Source: Burkholderiales bacterium
GTDB lineage: Bacteria > Pseudomonadota > Gammaproteobacteria > Burkholderiales > Casimicrobiaceae
Length of the DNA stretch: 64,000 nt
Reading direction: 5' to 3'
Assembly (NCBI GenBank): GCA_025354165.1
Contig: JANXNI010000058.1
Coordinates: 1 to 64,000 of the forward strand
The position numbers were made by a program, and so were the translations under genes. Every line of letters begins with the position of its first letter. Position 1 is the first letter of the stretch. The notes under the pieces are model-generated. The model did not search any database, was not told the DNA's origin, and worked only from the letters and a program-made list of their open reading frames with translations. Positions 9,424 through 18,412 of the stretch are shown one piece after another.

Positions 9424-11652
9424 CTAGTTAACCGTTCCCGAAGTGTCCGTAAGGATACGCGGCGTCAGGAAGATAAGAAGTTCCTGCTTGTCAGTTCCCC
9501 GGTTGGTGCGTTTGAACAGGTTGCCGATGAATGGCGCATCGCCGAGAACTGGCACCTTGTCAGTTGAGTCAGTGAGCGTCTCTTCGTAAATGCCGCCAAG
9601 GACTACGGTGTCGCCGTTATTAGCAATTACTTTTGTAGTGACGCGGCGAGTATTCACAATCGGGCTGCCATCCTGAAAGCCTGCGATCGAGTCTTTGGTT
9701 ACGTCCACGTCAAGAATTACGCGTCCATCCGGTGTGACTTGTGGCGTCACTTCGAGACCCAATACTGCACGTATAGTCACGACCGACGATTGCCCGCCGA
9801 CGCCACCCGACACTCGCAATTTGAATTCCTGACCCTGCGAGATCGAAGCTTTCTGGTTATTCGCTGTGACCACCCGAGGGCTTGAGATTACCTTGCCGCG
9901 ATTTGCTGCTTCAGCTGCGGACAATTCGAGATTGACGAGATTACCGTTGCCCAGGTTCAAAAAAGTCATGGCAAGCGTGCCAGCAGGGTTGCTGACAGGC
10001 AGATTGACGTTATATGGCACCGAGTTAATGTACGTTCCGGTCACCTGCCCCGTTGTTGCGTCAGGCTTTTGTTGCCAATAGTAGCTGGACGGTGAAAAGC
10101 CGGTAACGATACCAGTGCCTGGAACGTTGGCCTGATTTGGGTCGCCAATCGGCGTACCGGTGATGCCGATATTACGACCGTTGCTATTCATCCCCACGCC
10201 CACGCCAAATCTGGCTCCCAATTGGCGGCTGAATTTGTCGTCCGCGATCACGACGCGGGCTTCAATGAGCACTTGTTTGACTGAAATGTCGATACGCTGA
10301 ATCAGCGCTCGAACCTCTGCCAGCTTGGAAGGCGTGTCTTGAACGATCAAAACGTTGGTTCGCGCGTCAACGGTTGCACTGCCGCGCTTCGACAGTACAC
10401 CGGTGGTTGACGCGCTGGCACCCGAACCGCTGGTGGTGGGGACGAGAATTTTGCGCAACTCTTCAGCTTTTTGGTAGTTCAGCTGGAACAACTCCGTACG
10501 CAGCGGCTCGATGTCGGCGACTTGCGCTTTGGCTTCGAGCTCCTGCTTCTCTTTCAGCGCCAATTCTTCCTTGGGGGCGATCCAGACAACGTTGCCGTTT
10601 TTGCGCATATCAAGTGAACGCGCCTGCATCACCAGATCAAGCGCCTGATCCCATGGCACATCCTTCAGGCGCAGCGTGACGTTGCCAGCCACCGTGTCGG
10701 AAACGATGATATTGAGGCCCGTAAAATCACCAATGACCTGCAACACTGAGCGCACTGCGATGTCCTGAAAATTGAGCGAAAGTTTCTCGCCTTTGTAGCC
10801 AGGTCGTGACCCTTGGGTGAGTTTGTTCGGATCCTCAACGATTGGCTTGATTTCGATGATCAAACGGTTATCAGTCTGGTAAGCCGAGTGCTCCCAAAGA
10901 CCCTTCGGTTCAATCACCATCCGTGTGTTGGCACCTTGAGTGAAGGTGTCAATCACTTGCACCGGTGTCCCGAAGTCGGATACATCAAGTTTGCGTTCAA
11001 GATTGCGCGGCACATTAGTCCGCAGAAAATCGACAACGAGTAGCTTGCCTTGTGGCTTGATATCGATTCCGGAATTAGCATCGGTGAGATCCACGATGAT
11101 GCGACCTTCACCCGCTTGACCGCGACGGAAGTCGACGTCGCGCAAGCCAAATGTTGCGCCGTCAGTGGCGGCAGTTGCAGTGAATCGACCGGTCGCCGGT
11201 GCGGCGTCCGCAATTGCGGTACCCGGAGCGTCAAATAAGGCAATCGATAGCTTTTTGCCGTCGCTCTTGACGTCGTACGCCTGTGACTTGATCAAGTTCA
11301 AAACCACACGGGTACGGCCTTGCGCCTGTACGACGTTATAGCTGCGTAGCACCGAATCGGTTACTTCGTTGGTCGCCTTGCCAAGACTGGTGGTGTTAGC
11401 GAAGTCAAGTACCAATCGTGGAGGGGATGCAATGGCAAACACAGACGGCGCACCGGGCAGCGGGTCTTTCAGCGAAAAGGTGAGCGTCGTGCGACCCGCG
11501 GCCCCCTTGGCGACCGCGACGTCCTCAATGACGTTTTGCGCTGCGGCAGTCGGCGCAAAGCCAACCAGCGCCAGCGGTGCCGTCATAGCCAATAACGCGG
11601 CGAGTGTTCGCCCCTTCCCGCACAGCGCGCGCAATCGTTGCGTGGTCTTCAT
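9424..11652 (-). CDS. pilQ: Type IV pilus secretin PilQ
   Basis: PilQ forms the outer-membrane gate through which the pilus passes. The frame is open to 11703, but the true start is almost certainly ATG 11652 (MKTTQRLRAL). It overlaps the pilP stop as ATGA and gives a signal peptide ending TAAAQ. Order: two AMIN domains (about 25-260) that bind peptidoglycan, an STN/N0 region beginning LSLNFQDIAVRSVLQVIGDF, an N1 domain with a Ser/Gly-rich loop, and the C-terminal secretin barrel. The barrel carries VPVLGDAPFIGNLFKR and ends ELLIFLTPRIL. Length 742 is typical of the longer PilQ proteins. It is the last gene of pilMNOPQ. Confidence 0.96.
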   Translation of the reverse strand: MKTTQRLRALCGKGRTLAALLAMTAPLALVGFAPTAAAQNVIEDVAVAKGAAGRTTLTFSLKDPLPGAPSVFAIASPPRLVLDFANTTSLGKATNEVTDSVLRSYNVVQAQGRTRVVLNLIKSQAYDVKSDGKKLSIALFDAPGTAIADAAPATGRFTATAATDGATFGLRDVDFRRGQAGEGRIIVDLTDANSGIDIKPQGKLLVVDFLRTNVPRNLERKLDVSDFGTPVQVIDTFTQGANTRMVIEPKGLWEHSAYQTDNRLIIEIKPIVEDPNKLTQGSRPGYKGEKLSLNFQDIAVRSVLQVIGDFTGLNIIVSDTVAGNVTLRLKDVPWDQALDLVMQARSLDMRKNGNVVWIAPKEELALKEKQELEAKAQVADIEPLRTELFQLNYQKAEELRKILVPTTSGSGASASTTGVLSKRGSATVDARTNVLIVQDTPSKLAEVRALIQRIDISVKQVLIEARVVIADDKFSRQLGARFGVGVGMNSNGRNIGITGTPIGDPNQANVPGTGIVTGFSPSSYYWQQKPDATTGQVTGTYINSVPYNVNLPVSNPAGTLAMTFLNLGNGNLVNLELSAAEAANRGKVISSPRVVTANNQKASISQGQEFKLRVSGGVGGQSSVVTIRAVLGLEVTPQVTPDGRVILDVDVTKDSIAGFQDGSPIVNTRRVTTKVIANNGDTVVLGGIYEETLTDSTDKVPVLGDAPFIGNLFKRTNRGTDKQELLIFLTPRILTDTSGTVN

Positions 11653-12185
11653 TTCTTTTGCTCCCGCTCTTGCAGCATGATCTTGGTTTGACGCTCGGCC
11701 CAATCGCCCGCACCGTCTTGAAATAGTTCTTTCATCGTCACTTCACCGTCAGAGATGGCGGTAATCACGCCAAAGTTCTGCCCCATGTAATTACCCTGTC
11801 GAACCTGAAAAACGCGGTTATCGTTAGCTTTCACCAAGCCCACAATGGCGCGACCCTTTTGCAGCGTACCAACCATCTTGAGGGTCTCAAGCGGATACGC
11901 CTCCAGCGCCTCCTTGCGCCGCGCCATGTCAGGCCCACGGGATCCCTTGCCTGTTTCAATCTTCCGCGGCTTGAACGGATCGGGCTGGTCGAAGGCGTTG
12001 TAGGTGAACGCTTCGTAGGGTCGCATCGCCGGTATGGGGTCGATCCTGCCTTTAGACGCCAAGCCCTGTTCGGCCATCCATGCTTTCAGATCCTGATCAT
12101 CGCCGCCGCCGCAACTGGACAGTAGCAACGCGCTTGCCGCAATCAACAAACAGTCTACTGGGCGTGTAATGAGCATCTTCATCAT
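11649..12185 (-). CDS. pilP: Type IV pilus assembly lipoprotein PilP
   Basis: PilP links the PilNO inner-membrane complex to the secretin PilQ. The N-terminus is a lipoprotein signal with lipobox LLSSC (Cys25) followed by GGGDD. The C-terminal beta domain contains LKMVGTLQKGRAIVGLVKANDNRVFQV in two pieces, with VRQGNYMGQNFGVITAI, the conserved PilP core. Its start ATG overlaps the pilO stop (ATGA) and its own stop overlaps the pilQ start. Of the tandem starts (ATG 12185 and 12182) the first is used here. Translational coupling through the operon is likely. Confidence 0.95.
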   Translation of the reverse strand: MMKMLITRPVDCLLIAASALLLSSCGGGDDQDLKAWMAEQGLASKGRIDPIPAMRPYEAFTYNAFDQPDPFKPRKIETGKGSRGPDMARRKEALEAYPLETLKMVGTLQKGRAIVGLVKANDNRVFQVRQGNYMGQNFGVITAISDGEVTMKELFQDGAGDWAERQTKIMLQEREQKK

Positions 12186-12814
12186 TTAGGCGCCTTAGCA
12201 GCTTCCTTCGCCTTACGCTGCTTTGACACTTCTTCGTCGTCAAGGTAGCGGAAGGTCTTGGCTACAGCCTCCATTGTCAACACGCCGTCTTTGGGGTCCT
12301 TGTTAGTGATGGCGATGTCGTTCAATGTCACGATGCGCGACAGCTGCGATACATCACTGGTAAAGGCTCCGATGTCGTGATAATTGCCGGTCACACGCAA
12401 ATCTACGGGCAGTTCCGCGTAAAAGTCCTGCTGCCGCTCTACACTCGGCTTGAACAACTCAAATTGAAGCCCCCGCCCCAATCCGGCCTGATTGATATCG
12501 GACAGTAACGCGTCCATTTCGCTTTTGCTAGGCAATTGCCGCAGAAGCGCACCGAACTGTTGCTCAACCTCTTTGAGCTGCTGAACGTACAAATCCAGAT
12601 TGATGGCCTGCGCCTTCTTCGAACTGTATTCCTGGCGTAGCGTCACTTCCTGCTTCTGTTTGGCATCGAGCTCATCGTACTGCGGCATCCAGCCTAAATA
12701 CGCGGCAAGACCCATCAGCACAAGAATCAACAGTGCAATCGCGCCAAATTTGGCGGGTAGCGGCCAAATCCCGATATCGCGGGGATTAAGGCGTTTTATT
12801 TCGTCCCAAGTCAT
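12182..12814 (-). CDS. pilO: Type IV pilus inner-membrane protein PilO
   Basis: PilO pairs with PilN in the inner-membrane alignment complex. The protein has a short cytoplasmic N-terminus, one transmembrane segment (about 24-43, IALLILVLMGLAAYLG), a coiled coil (about 50-95) rich in Glu, Gln and Lys, and a periplasmic ferredoxin-like domain with ELPVDLRVTGNYHDIGAF. The C-terminus is Lys/Ala-rich. It starts nine bases after pilN ends. Confidence 0.95.
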   Translation of the reverse strand: MTWDEIKRLNPRDIGIWPLPAKFGAIALLILVLMGLAAYLGWMPQYDELDAKQKQEVTLRQEYSSKKAQAINLDLYVQQLKEVEQQFGALLRQLPSKSEMDALLSDINQAGLGRGLQFELFKPSVERQQDFYAELPVDLRVTGNYHDIGAFTSDVSQLSRIVTLNDIAITNKDPKDGVLTMEAVAKTFRYLDDEEVSKQRKAKEAAKAPK

Positions 12815-12823
12815 ATCTACGCC

Positions 12824-13459
12824 CTATTTCGTAATGGCCTGCATGACTTTGTCACGCGAGCTAGGAGCCCCAGCCGGGGGGGCAGTGCCAGTCGACACGG
12901 ATTTTTCGGGCACTTTTTCTAGTCCCTTCAGGCTGATATTGAGGCTGAATTCATTGGCGCGCTGGTTGCGGTCAGTCACGGCTTTAATCTCTACCAACTC
13001 CGGCTTCTCCAGATACGGCGATGACTCAAGGTTTCTCATCAACGTGGACACACGGGCGTTCGACTGTGCGAGCCCGACCATATTGACCTTTTGGCCGGTT
13101 TGCTTGACCGATTTCAGGTAGACCCCGTCGGGGAGTTGACGCACCAGTTGATCGACCAACTTGACGGACGCGCTGCGATTAACTTGCAGCGTTTCCACGA
13201 CTGACTTCCGCGCCAGCAACGCAGCAGTTTGCTCTCTAAGCTTTTTGATCTCGTCGATCTGCTCGGTTAGTTTCTTGTTTTCCGCCACCAGAAAATCATT
13301 GCGCCGTTGCTGCGATGCGATTCGCTCGTCCAGATACAGTTTGCCAACGTACCAAACGGCGGCAACGCCAACCAGAACGCCGATTAATATGAAGTTGAAT
13401 TCGCGGCGTCGCACCGCGCGTTTCATCTCGCGGTGAGGCAGCAGGTTAATGCGAATCAT
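12824..13459 (-). CDS. pilN: Type IV pilus inner-membrane protein PilN
   Basis: PilN binds PilM in the cytoplasm and PilO in the membrane. The N-terminal motif MIRINLLPHRE is the conserved PilM-binding peptide. A transmembrane segment follows (about 22-43), then a coiled coil with alternating acidic and basic residues (about 45-85) and a ferredoxin-like fold including LPDGVYLKSVKQ. The start overlaps the pilM stop by four bases. The C-terminus is a Pro/Ala-rich tail. Confidence 0.95.
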   Translation of the reverse strand: MIRINLLPHREMKRAVRRREFNFILIGVLVGVAAVWYVGKLYLDERIASQQRRNDFLVAENKKLTEQIDEIKKLREQTAALLARKSVVETLQVNRSASVKLVDQLVRQLPDGVYLKSVKQTGQKVNMVGLAQSNARVSTLMRNLESSPYLEKPELVEIKAVTDRNQRANEFSLNISLKGLEKVPEKSVSTGTAPPAGAPSSRDKVMQAITK

Positions 13460-14547
13460 GCGTCAAACCTCCGCAGGGCGAGGCCACACGCGACCAGCAA
13501 TGCCGGCGCGTCAGCCGCAAGTTGTCGAGATTTCACGCCGGGGCTCAAGCCCATCTCGGAAAAAGGATTGGCGACCGAAGCAATCACATTGGTACGACGG
13601 GACACCGCATCGGACAAGCCGGGCAGCGCGGCGCAGCCACCGGCCAGCAGCATGTAGTCGAGCTGGCCCTGTGCGCTGGAAGTCAGGAAGAACTGCAACG
13701 CCCGCGCCGCCTCGATGGCGAGCGTATCAATATACGGACGCAAAACATCGTTGTCGTAGTTCGCTGGCAGATTTCCTGAGCGCTTCGCCGCCTCAGCTTC
13801 CTCGCCCGTCATGTTGTACGCGCGCTGAATTTCCTGCGTGAGCTGGTTGCCACCAAACGGGCTTTCGCGCATGAAAATCTGCTCGTCATTTCGGAATACG
13901 TAAAACCGCGTTGACGTTGCGCCGACGTCCAGCACACCAATGTTTTGATCGATACCTTTGCCGGGTAGTGCTTCCGCCATCAGCTCGTATGCACCCATGA
14001 CGGCCATCGCTTCGATGTCCATAACAGCGGGCGTCAGTCCGGCGGATTCCAGTGCGGCGATACGATCTTCCACTTTTTCACGGCGCGCGGCGGCAATCAT
14101 GACCTCGACCTGTGTTGCGTCGTTGGCCACAGGTCCGATCACGGCGAAGTCGAGATTGACTTCGTCGAGCGCAAACGGGATGTACTGGTTGGCTTCGGCT
14201 TCCACCGCGAACTCAAGGTCTTCGTCGCGATTGGTGGCTGGCAACGTGATGCGCTTTGAGATAACCATGCTGGTCGGCAGGGCAACTGCCGCAGTTTTTG
14301 AGCGGGAGCCCAATTTCCGCAGCGCCCGCTCAATGGTTGCGCCCACCGCCTCAAGATTGGCGATATTGCCATCCGTCACCGCGTCACGCGGCAACGGCTC
14401 AATGGCATAACGGCTTAGCTCCGGTCGCTGCCGGGTGCCGGACAGCTCCACCATTTTTACGGCGGTGCTGCTGATGTCAACACCGATGAGCGGGGTGCTT
14501 TTTGCACCGAATACTCCCCGGAGTGAACCCAAAAAATCTTTTTGCAT
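13456..14547 (-). CDS. pilM: Type IV pilus actin-like ATPase PilM
   Basis: PilM is the cytoplasmic actin-fold protein of the pilus assembly platform and the first gene of pilMNOPQ. The phosphate-1 motif LIGVDISSTAVKMVEL lies near residue 21 and the phosphate-2 region GVLDVGATSTRFYVFRN near residue 206. The adenosine motif LLAGGCAALPGL is near residue 305. Length 363 is close to family members. The start ATG lies ten bases after a perfect 7-bp hairpin and has no obvious Shine-Dalgarno sequence. The PBP1A gene lies divergently upstream, a conserved arrangement in proteobacteria. Confidence 0.95.
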   Translation of the reverse strand: MQKDFLGSLRGVFGAKSTPLIGVDISSTAVKMVELSGTRQRPELSRYAIEPLPRDAVTDGNIANLEAVGATIERALRKLGSRSKTAAVALPTSMVISKRITLPATNRDEDLEFAVEAEANQYIPFALDEVNLDFAVIGPVANDATQVEVMIAAARREKVEDRIAALESAGLTPAVMDIEAMAVMGAYELMAEALPGKGIDQNIGVLDVGATSTRFYVFRNDEQIFMRESPFGGNQLTQEIQRAYNMTGEEAEAAKRSGNLPANYDNDVLRPYIDTLAIEAARALQFFLTSSAQGQLDYMLLAGGCAALPGLSDAVSRRTNVIASVANPFSEMGLSPGVKSRQLAADAPALLVACGLALRRFDA

Positions 14548-14556
14548 TCAGAGCTT

Positions 14557-14575
14557 AGGCGACTTTATGTCGCCT
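14557..14575 (-). promoter_or_regulatory. Hairpin just upstream of the pilM start
   Basis: AGGCGAC, a five-base loop and GTCGCCT form a perfect 7-bp stem. In pilM mRNA its base is ten nucleotides from the start codon, where a ribosome-binding site would sit. Confidence 0.5.
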
Positions 14576-14628
14576 GAAACTTTAAGTTGGGAGAGGAGTG
14601 TTGCATAAGGTTCGTCCGCTGGCAAGAC

Positions 14629-14655
14629 GTGACCAAAAATTAGGCCCTCTATAAT
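14629..14655 (+). promoter_or_regulatory. Candidate promoter of the PBP1A gene
   Basis: A perfect TATAAT is at 14650-14655, with the weak -35 GTGACC at 14629-14634 (15-bp spacer). It lies 117 bp before the proposed start. Confidence 0.4.
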
Positions 14656-14771
14656 CAGAAAAAATACAACATTGGCATAACGGGCCTAGCCACGGCGGCA
14701 TTTGCGACAATGGCGCGCTGTGGAGAAAGCCCCCGTGAGTGATGGCCGGATCCGGGGGAAAAGGTCTTTTC

Positions 14772-17132
14772 ATGTTCAAGCGCTGGCTGATTTATCTGGG
14801 TTCTGTGTTCGCTGGCGTCGTGCTGGTTGGCGGCGTCGTGGGCGTGCTGGTCTGGGTGCTGATCAGCGCGCGTCTGCCTTCGCTTGATGTGCTGACCGAC
14901 TATCAGCCGAAATTGCCGCTGCGTGTGTTGTCGGAGGATGGCGCAACCCTTGCCGAATATGGCGAAGAGCGCCGTCGCGTGGTTAAGCTCGCCGACGTTC
15001 CGCTGCATGTCCGACAGGCAATTCTTGCCGCCGAGGACGGCAAGTTTTATGAGCATTCTGGCGTGGACTGGCTGGCCGCCCTTCGCGTGGCCTATACCAA
15101 CGTCACCACGGGATCGCGAATTGGTGCCAGCACTATTACCATGCAAGTGGCGCGCAATTTTTTCCTGACGCGCGAGCGCATGGGTTTGGCTGGTTATTTG
15201 CGTAAAGCCAATGAGGTAGTGCTCACTTACAAAATTGAGCAGGAGCTGACTAAAGATCAGATTCTTGAGCTGTATATTAATCAGATATTTCTGGGACAGC
15301 GCGCTTTTGGATTTGCGGCTGCTGCACAGGTCTACTATGGAAAACCGCTGGCCAGCATTACCGTCGCCGAAGCCGCCATGCTTGCCGGGCTGCCGAAGGC
15401 GCCCTCCGCTTACAACCCGTTTGCCAACCCGAGTCGCGCAACGTTGCGTCAACAGTACGTGCTGCGACGCATGCGCGAGCTGGAGTATCTGAATGATGCG
15501 CAATACAAGTCAGCCTTAGCCGCGCCGTCGACGCTCTCGCGCGACGGCATCAACACCGTGCACTCCGAGTTTTTGAACGAAATGGTGCGCCAGTTCGTGT
15601 TCGATCTGGTCGGCGAATCGGCATACACACGTGGCCTGACGGTCACCACCACCATCAAGTCGCGTGATCAGGAGGCAGCCTACCAGTCGCTGCGCCGTGG
15701 CGTGCTGGAATACGAGCGCCGTCACGCGTTCCGTGGCCCCGAGGCCTATGTCGAACTACCTGCTGCCGGTAAGGACAGCAAAGAGTCGAAGGACGCCTTG
15801 GCGGAGGCGATCGACAGCGCCCAGCAGCAATTCCCTGATAGCGATGACTTGCTGACGGCGGTGGTGCTCGAAGCCAACGCCAAGCGGATCGTCATCACGC
15901 GGGGTGAGGGTGAAAACTACACACTGGAAGGCGAAGGCATTCGTTTTGTCAAGAACGCGCTCGCCGAAAACGCGCCGTCGGGTGAGCGACTGCGACGCGG
16001 TGCGGTGCTGCGCGTGACGCAGGACGAAAAAAACGTGATGCGCATCACACAATTGCCGCAGGTTGAAGCCGCGCTGGTAGCGATGGATCCGAAGGATGGC
16101 GCGGTGAAGAGTCTCGTGGGTGGCTTTGATTTCTATCGCAACCAGTTCAATCATGTCACACAGGCAAGCCGCCAGCCCGGCTCGTCATTCAAACCGTTCA
16201 TCTACTCCGCAGCGCTGGAAAAAGGCATCACCGCAAGCACCGTCATTAACGATGCGCCGCTGTTTTTCTCGGCCGGACAGACCGGTGGCGAAGAGTGGGA
16301 GCCGAAAAACTACGACGGAAAATATGACGGCCCGATGCGGGTCAGGACGGCGCTCGCCAAGTCAAAAAACATGGTCTCTATCCGCGTCCTTCGCTCGATC
16401 GGGCCGGGCTATGCGCAGGACTACATCACCAAATTCGGCTTCGATCCGAAGCAACATCCGGCTTATCTGACGCTCGCGCTCGGCGCGGGGCAGACCAACC
16501 CGATGCAAATGGCCGCCGCGTATTCGGTATTCGCGAACGGCGGTTTCCGCATCAAGCCGTACTTCATCAAAAAGATCGTCGACAGCAAAGGGCAAGTTGT
16601 TTTCGAAGAGACGCCAGTTATCGCGGGCAAGGATGCGCAACAGGCCATCGATCCGCGCAACGCCTTCATCATGACCACGCTGCTGCGCGACGTCGTGCGC
16701 GCGGGCACCGCGACCAAGGCGATGTCACTCGGCCGCAATGATCTCGCGGGCAAAACGGGCACCACCAACGACAGCTACGACGCGTGGTTCGCCGGATTCA
16801 ATTCGTCCCTGGTCGGCATCGCGTGGGTCGGGTTCGATCAGCCGAAATCGCTCGGCGAACGCGAAACCGGCGGCGGCGTCGCGCTGCCGATCTGGATCAA
16901 CTACATGAAATCTGCCATGAAGGGGATGCCGGAAACGCCGCTCAAACCACCGCCCGGTGTGGTCAGTGCGACGACCGGTCCCGGCGGCGAAGGTGATGGT
17001 TTGGTGCAATCGGCAGGTGTCACCGACTGGTATTACTCGGAGTTCCCGCCCAAGCGCTTTATCGATCCGCTTACCGGTAATGAAGGCAGCCGCAGCAAGC
17101 AGGATGAGGAAGTGCGGCAGCAGCTCTTCTGA
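14772..17132 (+). CDS. mrcA: Class A penicillin-binding protein 1A
   Basis: This is a bifunctional peptidoglycan glycosyltransferase and transpeptidase in the inner membrane. I use ATG 14772 (MFKRWLIYL), with AAAGG upstream, rather than the longer frame from 14739. Order: a membrane anchor (about 5-28), the GT51 domain with catalytic Glu in AAEDGKFYEHSGVDW and the second motif GASTITMQVARNF, a linker/OB-like insertion, and the transpeptidase domain. The transpeptidase has SxxK in QPGSSFKPFIYS, SxN in SKNMVS and KTGTT. Length 786 is usual for PBP1A. It is divergent from pilM and is translationally coupled to the next gene through TGATG. Confidence 0.96.
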   Translation: MFKRWLIYLGSVFAGVVLVGGVVGVLVWVLISARLPSLDVLTDYQPKLPLRVLSEDGATLAEYGEERRRVVKLADVPLHVRQAILAAEDGKFYEHSGVDWLAALRVAYTNVTTGSRIGASTITMQVARNFFLTRERMGLAGYLRKANEVVLTYKIEQELTKDQILELYINQIFLGQRAFGFAAAAQVYYGKPLASITVAEAAMLAGLPKAPSAYNPFANPSRATLRQQYVLRRMRELEYLNDAQYKSALAAPSTLSRDGINTVHSEFLNEMVRQFVFDLVGESAYTRGLTVTTTIKSRDQEAAYQSLRRGVLEYERRHAFRGPEAYVELPAAGKDSKESKDALAEAIDSAQQQFPDSDDLLTAVVLEANAKRIVITRGEGENYTLEGEGIRFVKNALAENAPSGERLRRGAVLRVTQDEKNVMRITQLPQVEAALVAMDPKDGAVKSLVGGFDFYRNQFNHVTQASRQPGSSFKPFIYSAALEKGITASTVINDAPLFFSAGQTGGEEWEPKNYDGKYDGPMRVRTALAKSKNMVSIRVLRSIGPGYAQDYITKFGFDPKQHPAYLTLALGAGQTNPMQMAAAYSVFANGGFRIKPYFIKKIVDSKGQVVFEETPVIAGKDAQQAIDPRNAFIMTTLLRDVVRAGTATKAMSLGRNDLAGKTGTTNDSYDAWFAGFNSSLVGIAWVGFDQPKSLGERETGGGVALPIWINYMKSAMKGMPETPLKPPPGVVSATTGPGGEGDGLVQSAGVTDWYYSEFPPKRFIDPLTGNEGSRSKQDEEVRQQLF

Positions 17133-17686
17133 TGGGCCACGAGCGTGAGTCGCTGGCTGCCGTCGCAGCCCGCATCATCGTCGAATCAGAGCTGACCGAC
17201 TGGGCGCTGGCGCGGCGCAAAGCTGTGGCTGAGTTGGGCTTGTCCGGGCACGGTGCGCCGCTGCCGTCCGACGACGAAATCATCGCTGAAATCAAAACCT
17301 ATCACGCGCTTTTCAGCGGCGACGAATGGACGCAGCAGGTGCGTGCGCAACGCGAATTTGCGCTGGAAGCAATGGGAGAGCTCAGTCGCTTCAACCCCTT
17401 GTTGGTCGGCCCCGTCGCCGAAGGTTGGGCGCACGCAGGCAGCGAAATTCGCATCGAACTCAAGCCCGAGAATCCGAAAGAGGTCGAATACGCCTTGATC
17501 GAACTCGGCGTCGAATTCGAGCCCACGCTTGCCAAAGACGGCACGGTTTTGCTCGAAGTCATCGACGGCGACTGGCCCATGCGCATCGTCGTGCGCGAAC
17601 GTGGCCGAGCGTCAGACCCGCGATTTCGGGTTCGATTGAGCGGCCCACAATTACAACAGCTCTTGCATGAAAGCACGGCTGATTAG
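17132..17686 (+). CDS. Conserved hypothetical protein, nucleotidyltransferase-like
   Basis: The ATG overlaps the stop codon of the PBP1A gene (TGATG), so translation is probably coupled. The N-terminal half is helical and acidic (AARIIVESELTDWALARRKA). The middle holds FNPLLVGPVAEGWAHAGSEI, then a strand pair ending YALIELGVEFE. The Gly-x-x-x-G-x-A-x-x-x-S-x-I arrangement resembles the active-site strand of nucleotidyltransferase folds, and similar proteins of this length are common in betaproteobacteria. I cannot name the substrate. Its coupling to a peptidoglycan synthase may be functional or only positional. The last codon and stop merge into repeat copy B. Confidence 0.7.
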   Translation: MGHERESLAAVAARIIVESELTDWALARRKAVAELGLSGHGAPLPSDDEIIAEIKTYHALFSGDEWTQQVRAQREFALEAMGELSRFNPLLVGPVAEGWAHAGSEIRIELKPENPKEVEYALIELGVEFEPTLAKDGTVLLEVIDGDWPMRIVVRERGRASDPRFRVRLSGPQLQQLLHESTAD

Positions 17687-17774
17687 GGGCTAAAGCGGCC
17701 TTTCCGTAATAGTCGACTTATTGTTATTTGCGAACCTACCCCCAATGCAATGGTGATTACAGCGAAAAGCCGAT
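17684..17774. repeat. Copy B of the inverted-repeat element, left end truncated
   Basis: The copy begins inside the upstream gene's TAG stop with TAGGGGCTA. It keeps the ACCCCCAATGCAATGG block and the right end ATTACAGCGAAAAGCCGAT (17756-17774). The left CAGCTTTT terminus is missing, so this is a shortened copy of about 91 bp. Confidence 0.6.
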
Positions 17775-17924
17775 AGCTCCTGAAAAAGCAAAACTAACAC
17801 TTTGTTACGAAGTACTCTGACCTCCGGCTGACCTTTTCCGCTCTCCCGCGTTCAAATGGTGACAGGGCGAAATGCAGAACAACGCGAACGCCATGTTTCA
17901 TCAAAACCAGAAAGCGAGACCGCA

Positions 17925-18311
17925 ATGAAACTGTTCAAATCCACCCTCTCCGCAACCCTGATCTCCGTCGCGCTCATCGCGTCCGGGGCAGCGTTGGCGC
18001 AACCCGCTGCCGGCATGCACCATCAGCCCGGCGAGCGCATCGTCAAATTTCTAAACCTCGACGCTACGCGCGCCGCCCAGGTCACGACCATCATGACCGA
18101 CGCTAAAACGCAGCGTCGCACCGTCATGGAATCGATGAAAGGCAAACGCGACGACCCTGCTGCTCGTGAAGCCGCTCACGCGCAAATGAAAGCCATTGGC
18201 GAAGGCACCCAAGGCAAACTCGCCCAGGTACTGACTCCGGACGAAATGGCCAAAATGAAAGAAGCCCGCAAAGGTATGCGCGGACATGGTCACGGAATGA
18301 TGCGCGGATAG
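17925..18311 (+). CDS. Periplasmic Spy/CpxP-like protein
   Basis: I start this at ATG 17925 (MKLFKSTLS) because it gives a clean signal peptide cleaved after SGAALA. The mature ~105 residues are helical and rich in Met, His, Lys and Gly, with LTPDEMAKMKEARKGM in place of the LTxxQ motif of the Spy/CpxP family. The C-terminal His/Gly/Met tail (GHGHGMM) could bind metal. Spy-like proteins are small periplasmic chaperones or stress sensors. The gene stands alone between repeat copy B and a strong terminator. Confidence 0.7.
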   Translation: MKLFKSTLSATLISVALIASGAALAQPAAGMHHQPGERIVKFLNLDATRAAQVTTIMTDAKTQRRTVMESMKGKRDDPAAREAAHAQMKAIGEGTQGKLAQVLTPDEMAKMKEARKGMRGHGHGMMRG

Positions 18312-18345
18312 GCAAACCACACCGACGCGCTTACACAGCGCGTAC

Positions 18346-18377
18346 AAAAAAAAGAGCGGCTAGTGCCGCTCTTTTTT
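18346..18377. terminator. Bidirectional rho-independent terminator
   Basis: Eight A residues, GAGCGGC, a TAGT loop, GCCGCTC and six T residues. It serves the Spy-like gene (plus) and the delta-60 repeat gene (minus). Confidence 0.88.
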
Positions 18378-18412
18378 GTTTAACCCGCGTAGTTTTGCGA
18401 GTTGGTGAACGG

